From NCBI GenBank assembly GCA_030539035.1, contig JAUNSU010000020.1, forward strand, positions 1 to 33,026: a stretch of 33,026 bases of DNA, given 5' to 3'. Under the pieces are notes generated by a model. The model saw only the letters and a list, made by a program, of their open reading frames with translations. It ran no database searches and was not told the origin of the DNA. The translations under genes and the position numbers were made by a program. Positions 7,553 through 17,016 of this stretch are shown here, piece after piece. This DNA is from Planctomycetia bacterium. GTDB taxonomy: Bacteria; Planctomycetota; Planctomycetia; Pirellulales; Thermoguttaceae. The stretch's first letter is position 1. Every line of letters begins with the position of its first letter.

Positions 7553-9640
7553 TTATTTAAACCAGAAGAAGACCGTTTTCTGGAGATAGGAGATGAGTTC
7601 ATGGAAAAGAACATATCCAAGGGGTCTTCGTCCGCAATAGATTTTCGCGCTGACCCCCGCCCCGGCCCTCTTCGATTCCGGAAGTGTCTCCGGATGATCG
7701 ATATGCGCCTTCAGTTGGACAGTCGTTTCATTTTCCCCTTTATTTTCCGCACGATCATGCTCATCGATCACCTTGCCGGTAAAGTTCTTTGTGGAGTCAA
7801 CGGTCATTACAAAATCGACAACGAGCTGCGCGTTGGGATCGATCTTCCTCTGTTCGCGGAGATAGCGGTTCACATGGCCCATCCGCTTTTCCGGAACATC
7901 CAGTTCGAGCAGGAAATTTCCCTGCGGTTCCGCGATTTCCATGAGGATCTGCCCCGGCTGAACCGGACGGCTCTGAAGTTTATTCGCAAGATCAAAGGTC
8001 ATTACCGTCCCGGAAATCGGAGAATGGATCTCCAGTTCCTTCATCCGTTCATCCAAAATCCCCAGCTGGATCAATAAGGATTTTTCACGGGCCTTGTATT
8101 GGGCAAGCTGGCCGTTGATCCGGATCCGTTCGTCCAGCCGATCCGTTCGATAGGCGGATTCATTCAAAGAATTCAGCTGTTTCTGGACTTCCGCCAAATC
8201 CCCCTGGGTCTTCTGCATATCGGCTTCCAGCTGCTTGTTCGACAACTTCAGAAGCATCGTTCCGTTGGGATCTTTGGGATCGTGTCCCGGTCCGAAAACA
8301 AGGGATCCATGCTGAACAAAGACGGTATCGACTTTTCCATCTTCACGGGCAAAGATATTTCTTCGGGTCTCCGGCTCCAATGTTCCCCGGCAATACATGT
8401 AAAAATCCCAGGGAACAAGACACAAAATAAGAATAAGGGCCAAAACACCGATCAGAACGGAAATGGTTTTCGGGAGCATACGGGCGGTTACCAGAACCTT
8501 GGATTTGCCGATCAGCTTCCAAAGGGGCATCAAAAAGACGCTGTCGTGATCCAAAGAATTTCCGATCGCGGCCCGGGCATGATCCACAACGATCTCGATC
8601 CGTTTTTTCATCTTCTCCGGGATCCGGTTGTCTTCGATCCGTTCGATAATAATCGCGCCAAAAGGCTTCGGAACCTCTTTTTGGATCTTTTCCGTTTCGT
8701 CGTGATCGTGTTCTGTAATATCTTCATGAACAAGAGGATAAACGGCGACCATTTTTGCGTGCGATTCATCGACATACGCTTCGACCGCTTCCTCAACCTG
8801 CGGAGCAAAATCGGCCGTACTCCCTGTATAAACAATCGGCTCATTGCAGGCAACCACCGCGGAAGCCAGTTTTCCCAAAAGCCGGACCGTAGTCGATCGC
8901 TTGTCGACAATATCCTGTCCGCTTACGGCTTCCACCTTGCATTTATTCCCCCGCTTGACCGCGATACTTACCCGATCGCATTCGATCAAACGGCGCCCTT
9001 CATTGACGACCGTATAAACCGTCTCCTTAAGATCAAGGGTCTTATGAATATTCCGCGAAAAATCTTCCAGCTGTGTCCATAGTGTTTGCCGGTCTCCGAA
9101 ATTTCGGAGCTGCCGGTTTTTATAATACTCGGTCGCGTAAGAGGTCATCTGCTGCAAAAATCGGAGAAAACCCTTCTGCGTTGCCGGATTCGCTTCCGCA
9201 CGCTGAAGAATTTCGATCAGCCCGACCGGTTCCAACTCCGTTTTGATCATTCCGAAGATCAGCAAATAATTGGTCGGATTGCCGGCCTCGTCCTCTCCTT
9301 CTCCGCCGGAATGGGGAGAAACCAGCATTCCCTGATCCGGAGCTTCCAGCATTTTATAAAGCAGACGACTATGCTGCTTGTTCGCCTCTTCATTATCATG
9401 AAGATGAGCTTCCTGAAAATTGACCTGGTATCCCAACCCGAGCTGTCCGTTGGGCAACACCGTCCAGATCGCTCCGCCAACAGCGGCTAAAGCGGTTACT
9501 ACGCGCGGGAGAAATTCCGCATGAAATTCCTCCGGGGCAATATCCGACTCCGCAATATGGGAAATCTCATTGACCAGCGAACGGATCTGCTGCTTTGTCT
9601 GCTCCAAAAGACTCGGATCAAGTTTTTGTTCTGAACTCAT
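7553..9640 (-). CDS. Tandem GAF-like domains fused to a membrane-anchored HlyD domain
   Basis: A 695-residue protein. Residues about 40-175 form a degenerate GAF-like sensor domain and about 200-360 a clearer GAF domain (LKETVYTVVNEGRRLIECDRV ... FGAIIIERIED). A basic linker leads to one hydrophobic span at about 392-412. Residues about 415-670 are a HlyD adaptor: the first lipoyl half is GKVDTVFVQHG, then comes a coiled coil (LSNKQLEADMQKTQGDLAEV), and the second half is SPISGTVMTFD. The GAF part should be cytoplasmic and the HlyD part periplasmic, suggesting that an internal small-molecule or redox signal gates export; this is inference. It is the first gene of a cassette with a second HlyD adaptor and an M50-HlyD fusion. 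A TATAAT box lies about 90 bp upstream. Only a weak purine-rich GAGAAG precedes the ATG. Confidence 0.85.
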   Translation of the reverse strand: MSSEQKLDPSLLEQTKQQIRSLVNEISHIAESDIAPEEFHAEFLPRVVTALAAVGGAIWTVLPNGQLGLGYQVNFQEAHLHDNEEANKQHSRLLYKMLEAPDQGMLVSPHSGGEGEDEAGNPTNYLLIFGMIKTELEPVGLIEILQRAEANPATQKGFLRFLQQMTSYATEYYKNRQLRNFGDRQTLWTQLEDFSRNIHKTLDLKETVYTVVNEGRRLIECDRVSIAVKRGNKCKVEAVSGQDIVDKRSTTVRLLGKLASAVVACNEPIVYTGSTADFAPQVEEAVEAYVDESHAKMVAVYPLVHEDITEHDHDETEKIQKEVPKPFGAIIIERIEDNRIPEKMKKRIEIVVDHARAAIGNSLDHDSVFLMPLWKLIGKSKVLVTARMLPKTISVLIGVLALILILCLVPWDFYMYCRGTLEPETRRNIFAREDGKVDTVFVQHGSLVFGPGHDPKDPNGTMLLKLSNKQLEADMQKTQGDLAEVQKQLNSLNESAYRTDRLDERIRINGQLAQYKAREKSLLIQLGILDERMKELEIHSPISGTVMTFDLANKLQSRPVQPGQILMEIAEPQGNFLLELDVPEKRMGHVNRYLREQRKIDPNAQLVVDFVMTVDSTKNFTGKVIDEHDRAENKGENETTVQLKAHIDHPETLPESKRAGAGVSAKIYCGRRPLGYVLFHELISYLQKTVFFWFK

Positions 9641-9727
9641 TGCTTCTCAATTTCTTTATTGAATACATGGACCGTCAAAAACCGCTTTTTTTCACGCCGA
9701 ATCTGAAAAAAGAACAGTTCCTGATTT

Positions 9728-9756
9728 ATTATAGGATAATCGTCGAAAAAGATAAG
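9728..9756 (-). promoter_or_regulatory. Candidate promoter of the GAF-HlyD / HlyD / M50 cassette
   Basis: On the minus strand a perfect TATAAT (9733-9728) lies 17 bases after a poor -35 match, CTTATC (9756-9751), in the AT-rich gap upstream of the GAF-HlyD start at 9640. The predicted leader is about 80 nt. The weak -35 suggests a need for an activator, or that this is a chance match in AT-rich DNA. Confidence 0.4.
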
Positions 9757-9860
9757 TCTGCAACAAAAAAGATTGAAAAAAGTTTACCAAATTCTCTTCC
9801 TTTTTTCCCCGTTTTTGCCTTTTTATTATCTCTTTTCCCTTATTTTAAAGGGGATTCCGA

Positions 9861-9905
9861 AAAAAAAGCAATTTTACCCTTTCTTTTGATAAAATTGTTT
9901 TTATC
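9861..9905 (-). terminator. Possible intrinsic terminator after the metallo-hydrolase gene
   Basis: CAATTTTA (9869-9876) and TAAAATTG (9890-9897) form an 8-bp stem with a 13-base loop. It is flanked by an A-run on the left and a T-run on the right, so the minus-strand transcript would end in a U-tract. The stem is AT-rich and therefore weak. The rest of the 339-bp gap 9641-9979 holds only the promoter candidate described above. Confidence 0.4.
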
Positions 9906-9979
9906 CGTACAATCCCTCCATTTTCACTTCCCGGAAAGGAAATTTTTGTTTTAAGATTGTCGTAATAATAATCATAAAA

Positions 9980-11041
9980 CTAATCAACTGCCGCAAATTT
10001 TAGAACAGCCGATCCAATCATCGGAATGGAATCGTAGTTGACCACCGCAACCCGTCCCCGCTGCTGGAGATATTCCATCCGGCTCCCGACATCGCATATC
10101 GAAAATAAAGCCCGATTGACATGAGTCGTAAAATACATCTTTTTCGAGATCTCATAAAGCGATAGCGGCTCTTCCGATCGGCGGAGAATTTCCAAAAGCC
10201 GATCGTTCCTCCGCTTTTCGCTCTTTTCGACAATCGCGATTCGAGCCGGGATATTTTGAAGGATCTCTTCATGTCCCGGCAGCGCGATCAGCTTTCTTCC
10301 GGTCTCTTTCTCATGGGATTGCGCCAATTGATCCAATCGGTCGATCGAATGCATATAATGGGTAAGTCCCGTGTGCGGAGTGATCCGTTCCGGCCAAATT
10401 TGGGTCAATGTTTGCGATAAAAGCAAATCGCCGGAAAAAAGATAATCTCCGTATTGAATCCCGAGATGTCCTGAACTGTGTCCCGGAAAATGATAAAAAC
10501 GAAAACCGTCGATCGTTTCTCCCCCTTCCAGAAGACGCGATACCGGCGCGGATTGGGCCCGGCCGGGAACAAAGCCGAATGCCTTGATAATCTCCGGCGC
10601 GTCTTCTTCCAATACCCCGTTGTTCGTGAGGAACCAGGCAAATCGACGGTCCGAAATCACCGCCATTTCATTATAGGAACAGACGATCCGGCTTTCAAAC
10701 GCATGGATCCAGATTTCCGCTCCCGACTGGCGGTAAAAATGATGAACTCCGCCGAAATGGTCGAAATGCGCATGGGTAAGGAGCAATCGTTCCAGCTTTT
10801 CCGTTCCGAACGGCTCATACTGCGCATTAATCTTGGAAAAGCCGGCTTCGATCTGGGCAATACATTCGGGATTCCCGCTTCCCGCATCGATCAAGGTCGG
10901 ACCGAACCGATCACTCAGGATCAGATAAACCGATCCCATCAGATGGGGAAGGACACGTGCGCCAATTCGATAGATCCGGGATCCGTCCTCAACGTCAATT
11001 CGCTGGACTTCCCCTTCTGCAAGCGGAATATTTTCGATCAT
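9980..11041 (-). CDS. Metallo-beta-lactamase-fold hydrolase with C-terminal winged helix
   Basis: A 353-residue protein with the MBL metal-binding motif THAHFDHFGG (H90, H92, D94, H95), a later histidine in FPGHSSGHLG, an aspartate in FSGDLLLS, and a histidine in ALPGHEE. All ligands for a two-metal site are therefore present. The last ~80 residues (RNDRLLEILRRSEEPLSLYEISKKMYF) look like the winged-helix tail of LACTB2-like or glyoxalase-II-like hydrolases. The substrate is likely a thioester, a lactone or a nucleic acid and cannot be narrowed further. The start at 11041 is chosen because its ATG overlaps the stop of the M20 peptidase gene as ATGA, showing translational coupling; an upstream in-frame start would add nine residues inside that gene. 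Pairing with a peptidase suggests shared catabolic or detoxifying roles, which is inference. Confidence 0.85.
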   Translation of the reverse strand: MIENIPLAEGEVQRIDVEDGSRIYRIGARVLPHLMGSVYLILSDRFGPTLIDAGSGNPECIAQIEAGFSKINAQYEPFGTEKLERLLLTHAHFDHFGGVHHFYRQSGAEIWIHAFESRIVCSYNEMAVISDRRFAWFLTNNGVLEEDAPEIIKAFGFVPGRAQSAPVSRLLEGGETIDGFRFYHFPGHSSGHLGIQYGDYLFSGDLLLSQTLTQIWPERITPHTGLTHYMHSIDRLDQLAQSHEKETGRKLIALPGHEEILQNIPARIAIVEKSEKRRNDRLLEILRRSEEPLSLYEISKKMYFTTHVNRALFSICDVGSRMEYLQQRGRVAVVNYDSIPMIGSAVLKFAAVD

Positions 11042-12417
11042 TTCTTCATCTTCGCCAATTCGGTCCAAAGCTGCGCACCCGTTTTAATCCCATTGTAAAA
11101 GCAGTCAAGCGAAAAATGCTCGTTGGGAGAATGAATCGCATCCTCATCCAGTCCAAGTCCGATCATGAGCAGATCCGCGTTGAGTACTTTCCAAAGTTCG
11201 GCAACAATCGTAATCGATCCTCCGTCGCGCACGAAAAGAGGCTTCTTTCCATGAACTGTTTCCAGAACATGGGAGGCAACGGCGACGTATGGGCTTTCCA
11301 GCGGAACCACCATTCCTTCGGCGCCCTGCTGGCGGTGAAAATCCATTCGGATCCCCGACGGAACCTGAGCCCGGAAAAAATCTTCCGTTGCCTGAATGAT
11401 CTTTTCAACATTCTGATCGGGAACGACTCGAAGAGTGAACTTCACGCTTGCCCAGGAAGGGATAATCGTTTTTCCCCCTTCTCCCTGATACCCGCTGGTC
11501 AATCCGTTGATATCAAAGGAAGGCCGTGCACATCGCCGTTCCATAATCGTATAATCGGGATCCCCGAAGAAAGCGGAAACGCCCAAATCCTTTTTGGCCT
11601 GTTCCTCATCGAAAGGAACCTGTGCGATTACGGAATGCTCCTGATCGGTAATCGCACGAACACCATCATAGAATCCGGGGATCTGAATTTTTCCCTTTTC
11701 ATCCATCAATCCGGCGAGAGCGCGGGAAAGAGCCAACGCCGGATTGCAAACGGATCCCCCGTAAATTCCGCTGTGCAAATCGCGATTCGGACCATGAAAG
11801 AAGACCTCGAACCCGATGACACCGCGCAATCCGTAGGTAATCGCCGGTTGCCCCGGCCCCGCCATCGTATTATCGCTCACCACGATCAGATCCGCCGCAA
11901 GGAGTTCCTTTCCCTCCGGTCCATGAAGAAAAGCGAAAAGATGATCGCTTCCGACTTCCTCCTCTCCTTCAAAGATGCACTTGATCCGGATCGGCAAACG
12001 CCCTTCCCTTTCCATCAGGGCTTTGATTCCGGAAAGATGGGCGAAGATCTGTCCTTTATCGTCGTCGGCTCCGCGCGCATAGACGTTTTCGCCCCGGATC
12101 TCCGGTTCAAAAGGATCCGATTTCCAAAGATCCAGCGGATCGGCCGGCTGAACATCATAATGTCCGTAAAGCAGAACCGTCGGTGCGCCTTCAACGGCAG
12201 GCGATTCCGCGTAAACGAGCGGATTCCCCTCCCCTTCGATCAAGCGCCCTTCAAATTTCAATTCTTCCCGAAGAAATCGAAGAAGATACTCGGCCATTCG
12301 CAGCATGTCCGGTTTATGTTTTTTTTCCGCGCTCACGCTCGGAATTCGAAGACCATTGAACCAGTATTCCCGATATCGTTCCCGATTTTGATCAATATAA
12401 TCAAAAAGATTTTCCAT
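11038..12417 (-). CDS. M20-family metallodipeptidase
   Basis: A 459-residue cytosolic zinc peptidase that should cleave dipeptides or related amide bonds. The M20 pattern is complete. GHYDVQP (H86, D88) supplies the first metal ligand and a catalytic aspartate. ARGADDDKGQ (114-123) holds the bridging aspartate. FEGEEEVGS (149-157) contains the general-base glutamate and the next ligand. A dimerisation (lid) domain follows at about 190-380, with LHSGIYGG and the TSGYQGEGGKTIIPSWA segment. The C-terminal histidine ligand is in EDAIHSPNEHF. The length and motifs fit the M20 dipeptidase subgroup that keeps YGHYDVQP (bacterial CNDP-like), not aminoacylases. The stop codon overlaps the next start as ATGA. 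The gap to gltX upstream is 136 bp and holds a widely spaced CCGCCGG/CCGGCGG inverted pair, but no clear terminator. Confidence 0.92.
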   Translation of the reverse strand: MENLFDYIDQNRERYREYWFNGLRIPSVSAEKKHKPDMLRMAEYLLRFLREELKFEGRLIEGEGNPLVYAESPAVEGAPTVLLYGHYDVQPADPLDLWKSDPFEPEIRGENVYARGADDDKGQIFAHLSGIKALMEREGRLPIRIKCIFEGEEEVGSDHLFAFLHGPEGKELLAADLIVVSDNTMAGPGQPAITYGLRGVIGFEVFFHGPNRDLHSGIYGGSVCNPALALSRALAGLMDEKGKIQIPGFYDGVRAITDQEHSVIAQVPFDEEQAKKDLGVSAFFGDPDYTIMERRCARPSFDINGLTSGYQGEGGKTIIPSWASVKFTLRVVPDQNVEKIIQATEDFFRAQVPSGIRMDFHRQQGAEGMVVPLESPYVAVASHVLETVHGKKPLFVRDGGSITIVAELWKVLNADLLMIGLGLDEDAIHSPNEHFSLDCFYNGIKTGAQLWTELAKMKK

Positions 12418-12553
12418 GATTTACTCCTTTTGAACCCAAAAGCATATTTCCTTTTACTCCGCCGGAAAATTCCTTCTTATTATCTGAAAGGATCAGAAAA
12501 TACGATTTGAACATTGTCCGGCGGAATCCGTTCCGAATAAGATTTTACGGGAC

Positions 12554-14209
12554 TTAGAACAAGGCGGCCGCCCGATTGATCCGATCGAGGGTTCTCCGTT
12601 TTCCAAGGATCTCCATCGTTTCAAACATTCCCAGGCCAACTCCTTTTCCGGTTGCCGCAACACGAAGCGCATGAATGATCTGGGCCGGTTTAATCCCTTT
12701 TTCTTCCAGGAAGAAATGAAGAAGTTCTTCCAGAATCGCCGCGTTGAAATGTTCTTCTTCCACCGCTTCAAGCCGGCCTTGAAATTCAACGAGGAGCTTT
12801 TGCGCGTTCGCATCGGCGGTGATTCGTTTCTCCCATACTTTCTGATCGATCGGATAATCGGAATCTCCGGCAAAGAAATCGTCGAAATCGAGAATATCAC
12901 CGGAAACCTTGATCCGGTCCCCTGCGGCGGCGATCAGTTTTTCGATCATCGTTTTGATCTCCGCGGCGGAAAGCTCCGGATGGGAATCCATCGCAAGCGG
13001 GATCTGCGGATCGATCAGATCGGGCAGATCAAGAAATTTTCCGGTCTCCCGATCGGCAAATCGAACCAATCGGGCCCCAAGCAAATATCGAAGGGCGCGC
13101 GAATACTTCTCTTCCGCAGACAGGGCCATCTGGTGCTTTTCCTGAAAAGTAAAGAGCTTGGCCGGATCAAAAGAAGCCGCCGCCTTGTTCACTCTTTCCA
13201 GCGTAAACTTGTCGATCAGATCCTGTAAGGTAAAGTATTCCGTCTTGTCGTCCAGCGACCAGCCGAGAAGCGCGATATAATTATTGATCGCTTCCGGCAA
13301 ATATCCAACCTGCCGGTAAAAATCGACGATCACGGGATTGAACCCATCCGAAGTCGTTTCCAAAAAGACCCGATCCGCGATTCTCCTACCATGCTCCACC
13401 AGCTTCGCGAAATCCTTGTTCTTCAAATACTTGTCGAGCTTTCTCTTGCTTAATTTCGTTTTGCTTCCCGGCTCGGCAACGCAGGGAAGGTGCGCGTAAT
13501 TCGGAAGCGGATATCCAAGCGCCTGAGCAATAAAGATTTGCCGCGGAGTATTGGAGAGATGTTCTTCCGCCCGAATCACATGAGTAATTCCGAAATCGTA
13601 ATCATCAATCACGTTGGCAAGATGATAAAGACAGGATCCGTCGGCCCGTTGGATCACATGATCCTGTTCCATTGCCCAATCGAATTCGACATCACCGCGA
13701 ATAAGGTCGTGGATGATCAGTTTCCCTTCCCGGGGGATCTTGAGCCGGACAACGCCTTGCCGCCCTTCCGCTTCGAACGCCTTCTGCTGTTCTTCGGTTT
13801 CCGCCATAAAACGCCGGCTGTAGACGAAAGTTCTTTTGGCGGCGAGCGCTTCTTCCCGTTCCTGCTGAAGTTCTTCCGTTCGGGCGTAATCCCGATAAGC
13901 GAATCCCGACTGGATCAGTTTTTCGACGGCCGCCTGATATTTTCCCAATCGTTCCGACTGATAATAAGGGACATGGGGGCCGCCGACTTCGGGACCTTCA
14001 TCCCAGGTAATTCCCAGCCATTTCAAACCGTCGAGGATCGGCTGAAGCGCTTCCTGAACATTTCGGGTCTGATCGGTATCGTCGATCCGAAGAATGAATT
14101 GTCCGCCCGACCTTCGCGCAAAAAGACAGCAAAAAAGGGCTGTTCGGACTCCGCCAATATGAAGATAGCCTGTGGGACTCGGTGCAAAACGCGTTCTTAC
14201 TGCATTCAT
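12554..14209 (-). CDS. gltX: Glutamyl-tRNA synthetase
   Basis: Charges tRNA-Glu (and, in organisms using the indirect route, tRNA-Gln) with glutamate using ATP. The class I motifs are present: FAPSPTGYLHIGG with the HIGH-type sequence at residues 17-20, and KLSKR (the KMSKS loop) at 252-256. The intervening FILRIDDTDQTRN, HVIRAEEHLSNTPRQ and C-terminal anticodon-binding helical region match bacterial GluRS. The 551-residue length is slightly longer than the common ~470-500. The ATG at 14209 is used because RTRFAPSPTG lies near every GluRS N-terminus and AGGA sits just upstream. An in-frame start at 14278 would add 23 residues unlike the family. Discriminating versus non-discriminating activity cannot be decided here, because no gatCAB genes are in view. 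Confidence 0.97.
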   Translation of the reverse strand: MNAVRTRFAPSPTGYLHIGGVRTALFCCLFARRSGGQFILRIDDTDQTRNVQEALQPILDGLKWLGITWDEGPEVGGPHVPYYQSERLGKYQAAVEKLIQSGFAYRDYARTEELQQEREEALAAKRTFVYSRRFMAETEEQQKAFEAEGRQGVVRLKIPREGKLIIHDLIRGDVEFDWAMEQDHVIQRADGSCLYHLANVIDDYDFGITHVIRAEEHLSNTPRQIFIAQALGYPLPNYAHLPCVAEPGSKTKLSKRKLDKYLKNKDFAKLVEHGRRIADRVFLETTSDGFNPVIVDFYRQVGYLPEAINNYIALLGWSLDDKTEYFTLQDLIDKFTLERVNKAAASFDPAKLFTFQEKHQMALSAEEKYSRALRYLLGARLVRFADRETGKFLDLPDLIDPQIPLAMDSHPELSAAEIKTMIEKLIAAAGDRIKVSGDILDFDDFFAGDSDYPIDQKVWEKRITADANAQKLLVEFQGRLEAVEEEHFNAAILEELLHFFLEEKGIKPAQIIHALRVAATGKGVGLGMFETMEILGKRRTLDRINRAAALF

Positions 14210-14342
14210 GAAATTCCTGCCTTGGGAGCGGATCTCCCGATCCGCGTCCTCCTTTGTTAAAAAGGGCTTAAAGCCCATCCAAAAACTTTTTGTAAAACCA
14301 TATCCAATCTCGAATTCGATCTGTTAAAAAATATCCAAAAGA

Positions 14343-16901
14343 CTATTCGAGTTCAAAATGTCCGTCGGGATCAAGGATCACGGACTTTCCGGCGATTTGA
14401 ATCCGGAAATTTTCACCCGACTTTTCCCACTGAACGGGAAGTTCCTGCGCCCCCTCATCGCCGACAAGGATCAGATTCAGGAATTGATCGGTTTTCGCAG
14501 CCTTTTTCGGAGTAAGCATGATCCGCCATCCGGTACTTTCCGGAGCATCTTTGGGAGCGGGCAGCGGTGTTCCGAAAACGGAATTCGCCTTGTCTCCTCC
14601 GATCAAATCGCACTGAATTTTATCCGGGCCGGGAACAAGCGTCCGGAGACGAAGTTCTCCCCGTTTGCAAGGTTTTTTATCCGCGCCGAGATTTTCCAAT
14701 GTCAACGCGGACCATCCGCCTCCGGTGATCGGCTCCGGCTTTGTCAATGTATTAAGCTGCCAGTACTTTTTAAAGGAAGGATCCGAAGCCGTCAATCGAT
14801 CATAGACGATCACGGCAACAGGAACATCTTTCCGGCCTGTTCGGATCCAGCAAAAACTTCGAATATATTTTTCCACTTTCCCGGAATAAGCCGAGGTTAA
14901 ATCAACAGTGAAAAAAGAGACTTGCGGATTCTCGCGGGAAGGAAGGATCCGGGAATCCAAAAGCGTTCCCGACTTGAACATCGGATCGCTTTCCGTTCGC
15001 TCCGGACTTCCCGGGTGTTTGTGCATGATAAAGCGCTGTCCGCCGTCGTTGATTCCTCCTTTGTAAAAGACTTCGGAAGGATCATAAACAAGCATTACAT
15101 TATGCGATATGGATCGTTTGTTGAAATTATTATCATATACGGTTCCGTAAAAACGGTAAAGACCGAGATCCGCTGCGAGAAGTCCCCGATGATAGACCTG
15201 GAAAGCGCCGGAATCCGCGTGCTGATGATTTCCGAACTGATAATTTCCGCCCTTGAATTCCACAATGGTATCTTCACTTTCCGGTCCGAAGTTCCAGCCC
15301 GTCCGAAGGATTTGCGAACAGAGAATCTTGCCCGAATCATAAGCAAGAGGAAGCGTATCAAAAGTCGAATCCGCTTTGAGATCGGGATCGTTCAAAAGAA
15401 GAAACAGAAGAGGGTCCGATTTCCATTTCTTCTGCCGGAAATATTCCCCTTTCATTACAGGATCTTCCGCATAAGAATATTGCGTCAACGCAAGTCCTGG
15501 AAAAGCCCACCAGAATCCGGAAAGATAGACATCACCGTCCCGGAACATCTCGCCGTTCGGAAGACGCATAAAGAGAAGATAATCGCGAATTCCCTTGATA
15601 TTCGGATCAAAGATCTCTTTGGAGACCATTCGCTTGAACATAAGGGCCGCATAGTATTCCCATTGCAGACGGGCGCCGATATACGCGATTCCCTGATTAT
15701 GCCGCGGAGACTGATATTCGAACCGGCGCATCGGAACCAGATCTTCGAAAATTCTCCAGGTGCAATATTGATAAGGAACTGGATCGATCTCATAAAACGC
15801 GATCGACATTGCAAGGAAGTGCTTCAGAATCTGTCCTTCGTTTCCATGTCCGATGAGAATCGATTGTTTGAAAGGAGGCCAGCCCGTCTCCATATGATAG
15901 GATAAACGGATCTGAGCGTCGTATATCGCCTTCTTCTCCGCATCCGATAAAAGGGAATTGCACCAGTCGAATACGAGAGCGCCCGTATAAATGGAGTCTC
16001 CCAGTTCCCGCGTAATATCTTGCATATTCCCATATTCTACCCGACTCAAATAAGGAATGATCAGGTCAACAGCGCGTCGGCCGTATTTTTTATCCCCGAT
16101 CATTTGCCAAACGAACGCATTCTTTTGTACGTATCTCAGCAGGGACTCATTATGATCCACCGCGCAGTTTTCCAGGTACTTATATTTAAAGGGAGCGGCG
16201 GCTTCTTTTTGAATCTGTTTCCATACTTCCGCGTTTTCTCCTTTGGTGAGATTTTCCCGGAAAGCGGGAAGCGATTCAGGAGTAAACCATAATCGCGGAT
16301 GATCTTTCGGCGGAACGATCTCCGGACGGTATTCCGCAGCGGCCGGAGGAACTTTGGGCGCGGAATGGGGCCGGATATGAATTTCATCCAGAATCACTCC
16401 CTCGGCAAGCCAAATACGAACTTCCGTTTTCGACTGCTTGAAATCAAAAACACCGAGTCCATAGGTCCAGAGATTTCCCTTTCTCCAGGCGGGAACAACG
16501 ACCCGGGAAGAAGGAAGACCGCCATCAACTGAGATCATCAGTGAAATAGAATCCATTTTCGAACGGGCCTTCTCCAAATATTGGGCCGTTAATTCATCGA
16601 CGGCCGCCGTTGTATAGATCGTGTACTTACCCGGCTTTTTATTGTCCAGATGAAATATCAGATCGGCCGGACGGGAAAAATCCACTTTAAAATCCGACCG
16701 ATTCAGTTTGGAATTTTTCCGCGGTTCCGTCTTTCGAACAACCCCTTTTTTCGAAGGAAAAAGATCTTTCTGGACCGCAGAGACCTCTGTTCCAAGAATT
16801 GCGTCTTCCGCTTCAAATATCGGATCCGCCGCCCAAAGGAAATTGAATCCACCATAGAGCAGACAGCACAAAATCATCAATATTTCTTTTTGGATTCGCA
16901 T
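14343..16901 (-). CDS. Secreted heparinase II/III-like polysaccharide lyase
   Basis: An 852-residue protein with a Sec signal peptide (MRIQKEILMILCCLLYGG..., cleavage likely near residue 25, FLWA-ADP). Residues about 27-195 form a beta-rich, carbohydrate-binding-like N-terminal domain. Then DHPRLWFTPESLPAFRENL begins the alpha/alpha-toroid (about 205-510) seen in PL8/15/17/21-type lyases. From about 525 comes the heparinase II/III C-terminal beta-sandwich with GGNYQFGNHQHADSGAFQVY, a candidate metal or active-site histidine cluster. The protein probably degrades an acidic polysaccharide such as alginate or a glycosaminoglycan-like polymer in the periplasm or outside the cell. Substrate and exact PL family are not assignable by eye. 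It is not flanked by other carbohydrate genes or a SusCD pair. The start ATG has only a weak Shine-Dalgarno. Confidence 0.85.
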   Translation of the reverse strand: MRIQKEILMILCCLLYGGFNFLWAADPIFEAEDAILGTEVSAVQKDLFPSKKGVVRKTEPRKNSKLNRSDFKVDFSRPADLIFHLDNKKPGKYTIYTTAAVDELTAQYLEKARSKMDSISLMISVDGGLPSSRVVVPAWRKGNLWTYGLGVFDFKQSKTEVRIWLAEGVILDEIHIRPHSAPKVPPAAAEYRPEIVPPKDHPRLWFTPESLPAFRENLTKGENAEVWKQIQKEAAAPFKYKYLENCAVDHNESLLRYVQKNAFVWQMIGDKKYGRRAVDLIIPYLSRVEYGNMQDITRELGDSIYTGALVFDWCNSLLSDAEKKAIYDAQIRLSYHMETGWPPFKQSILIGHGNEGQILKHFLAMSIAFYEIDPVPYQYCTWRIFEDLVPMRRFEYQSPRHNQGIAYIGARLQWEYYAALMFKRMVSKEIFDPNIKGIRDYLLFMRLPNGEMFRDGDVYLSGFWWAFPGLALTQYSYAEDPVMKGEYFRQKKWKSDPLLFLLLNDPDLKADSTFDTLPLAYDSGKILCSQILRTGWNFGPESEDTIVEFKGGNYQFGNHQHADSGAFQVYHRGLLAADLGLYRFYGTVYDNNFNKRSISHNVMLVYDPSEVFYKGGINDGGQRFIMHKHPGSPERTESDPMFKSGTLLDSRILPSRENPQVSFFTVDLTSAYSGKVEKYIRSFCWIRTGRKDVPVAVIVYDRLTASDPSFKKYWQLNTLTKPEPITGGGWSALTLENLGADKKPCKRGELRLRTLVPGPDKIQCDLIGGDKANSVFGTPLPAPKDAPESTGWRIMLTPKKAAKTDQFLNLILVGDEGAQELPVQWEKSGENFRIQIAGKSVILDPDGHFELE

Positions 16902-17016
16902 TTTACGTCTTTTTCTTATCCCGATCTTTCTTTAAGATCTGATGAAAAGCGACTCATATAATTATTTTTTAAATCACTTATCAATTCGATCTTTTTCTCT
17001 TCCTCTAATAAATATT

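Noticed and set aside
10957..12510. 517-residue plus-strand open frame across the MBL and M20 genes
   Set aside because: It runs opposite two genes with complete catalytic motifs and is rich in Arg, Phe and Ile in the pattern expected of a shadow frame.
12460..12530. CCGCCGG / CCGGCGG inverted pair between gltX and the M20 gene as a terminator
   Set aside because: The arms are over 50 bases apart and no T-run follows, so an intrinsic terminator is not supported.
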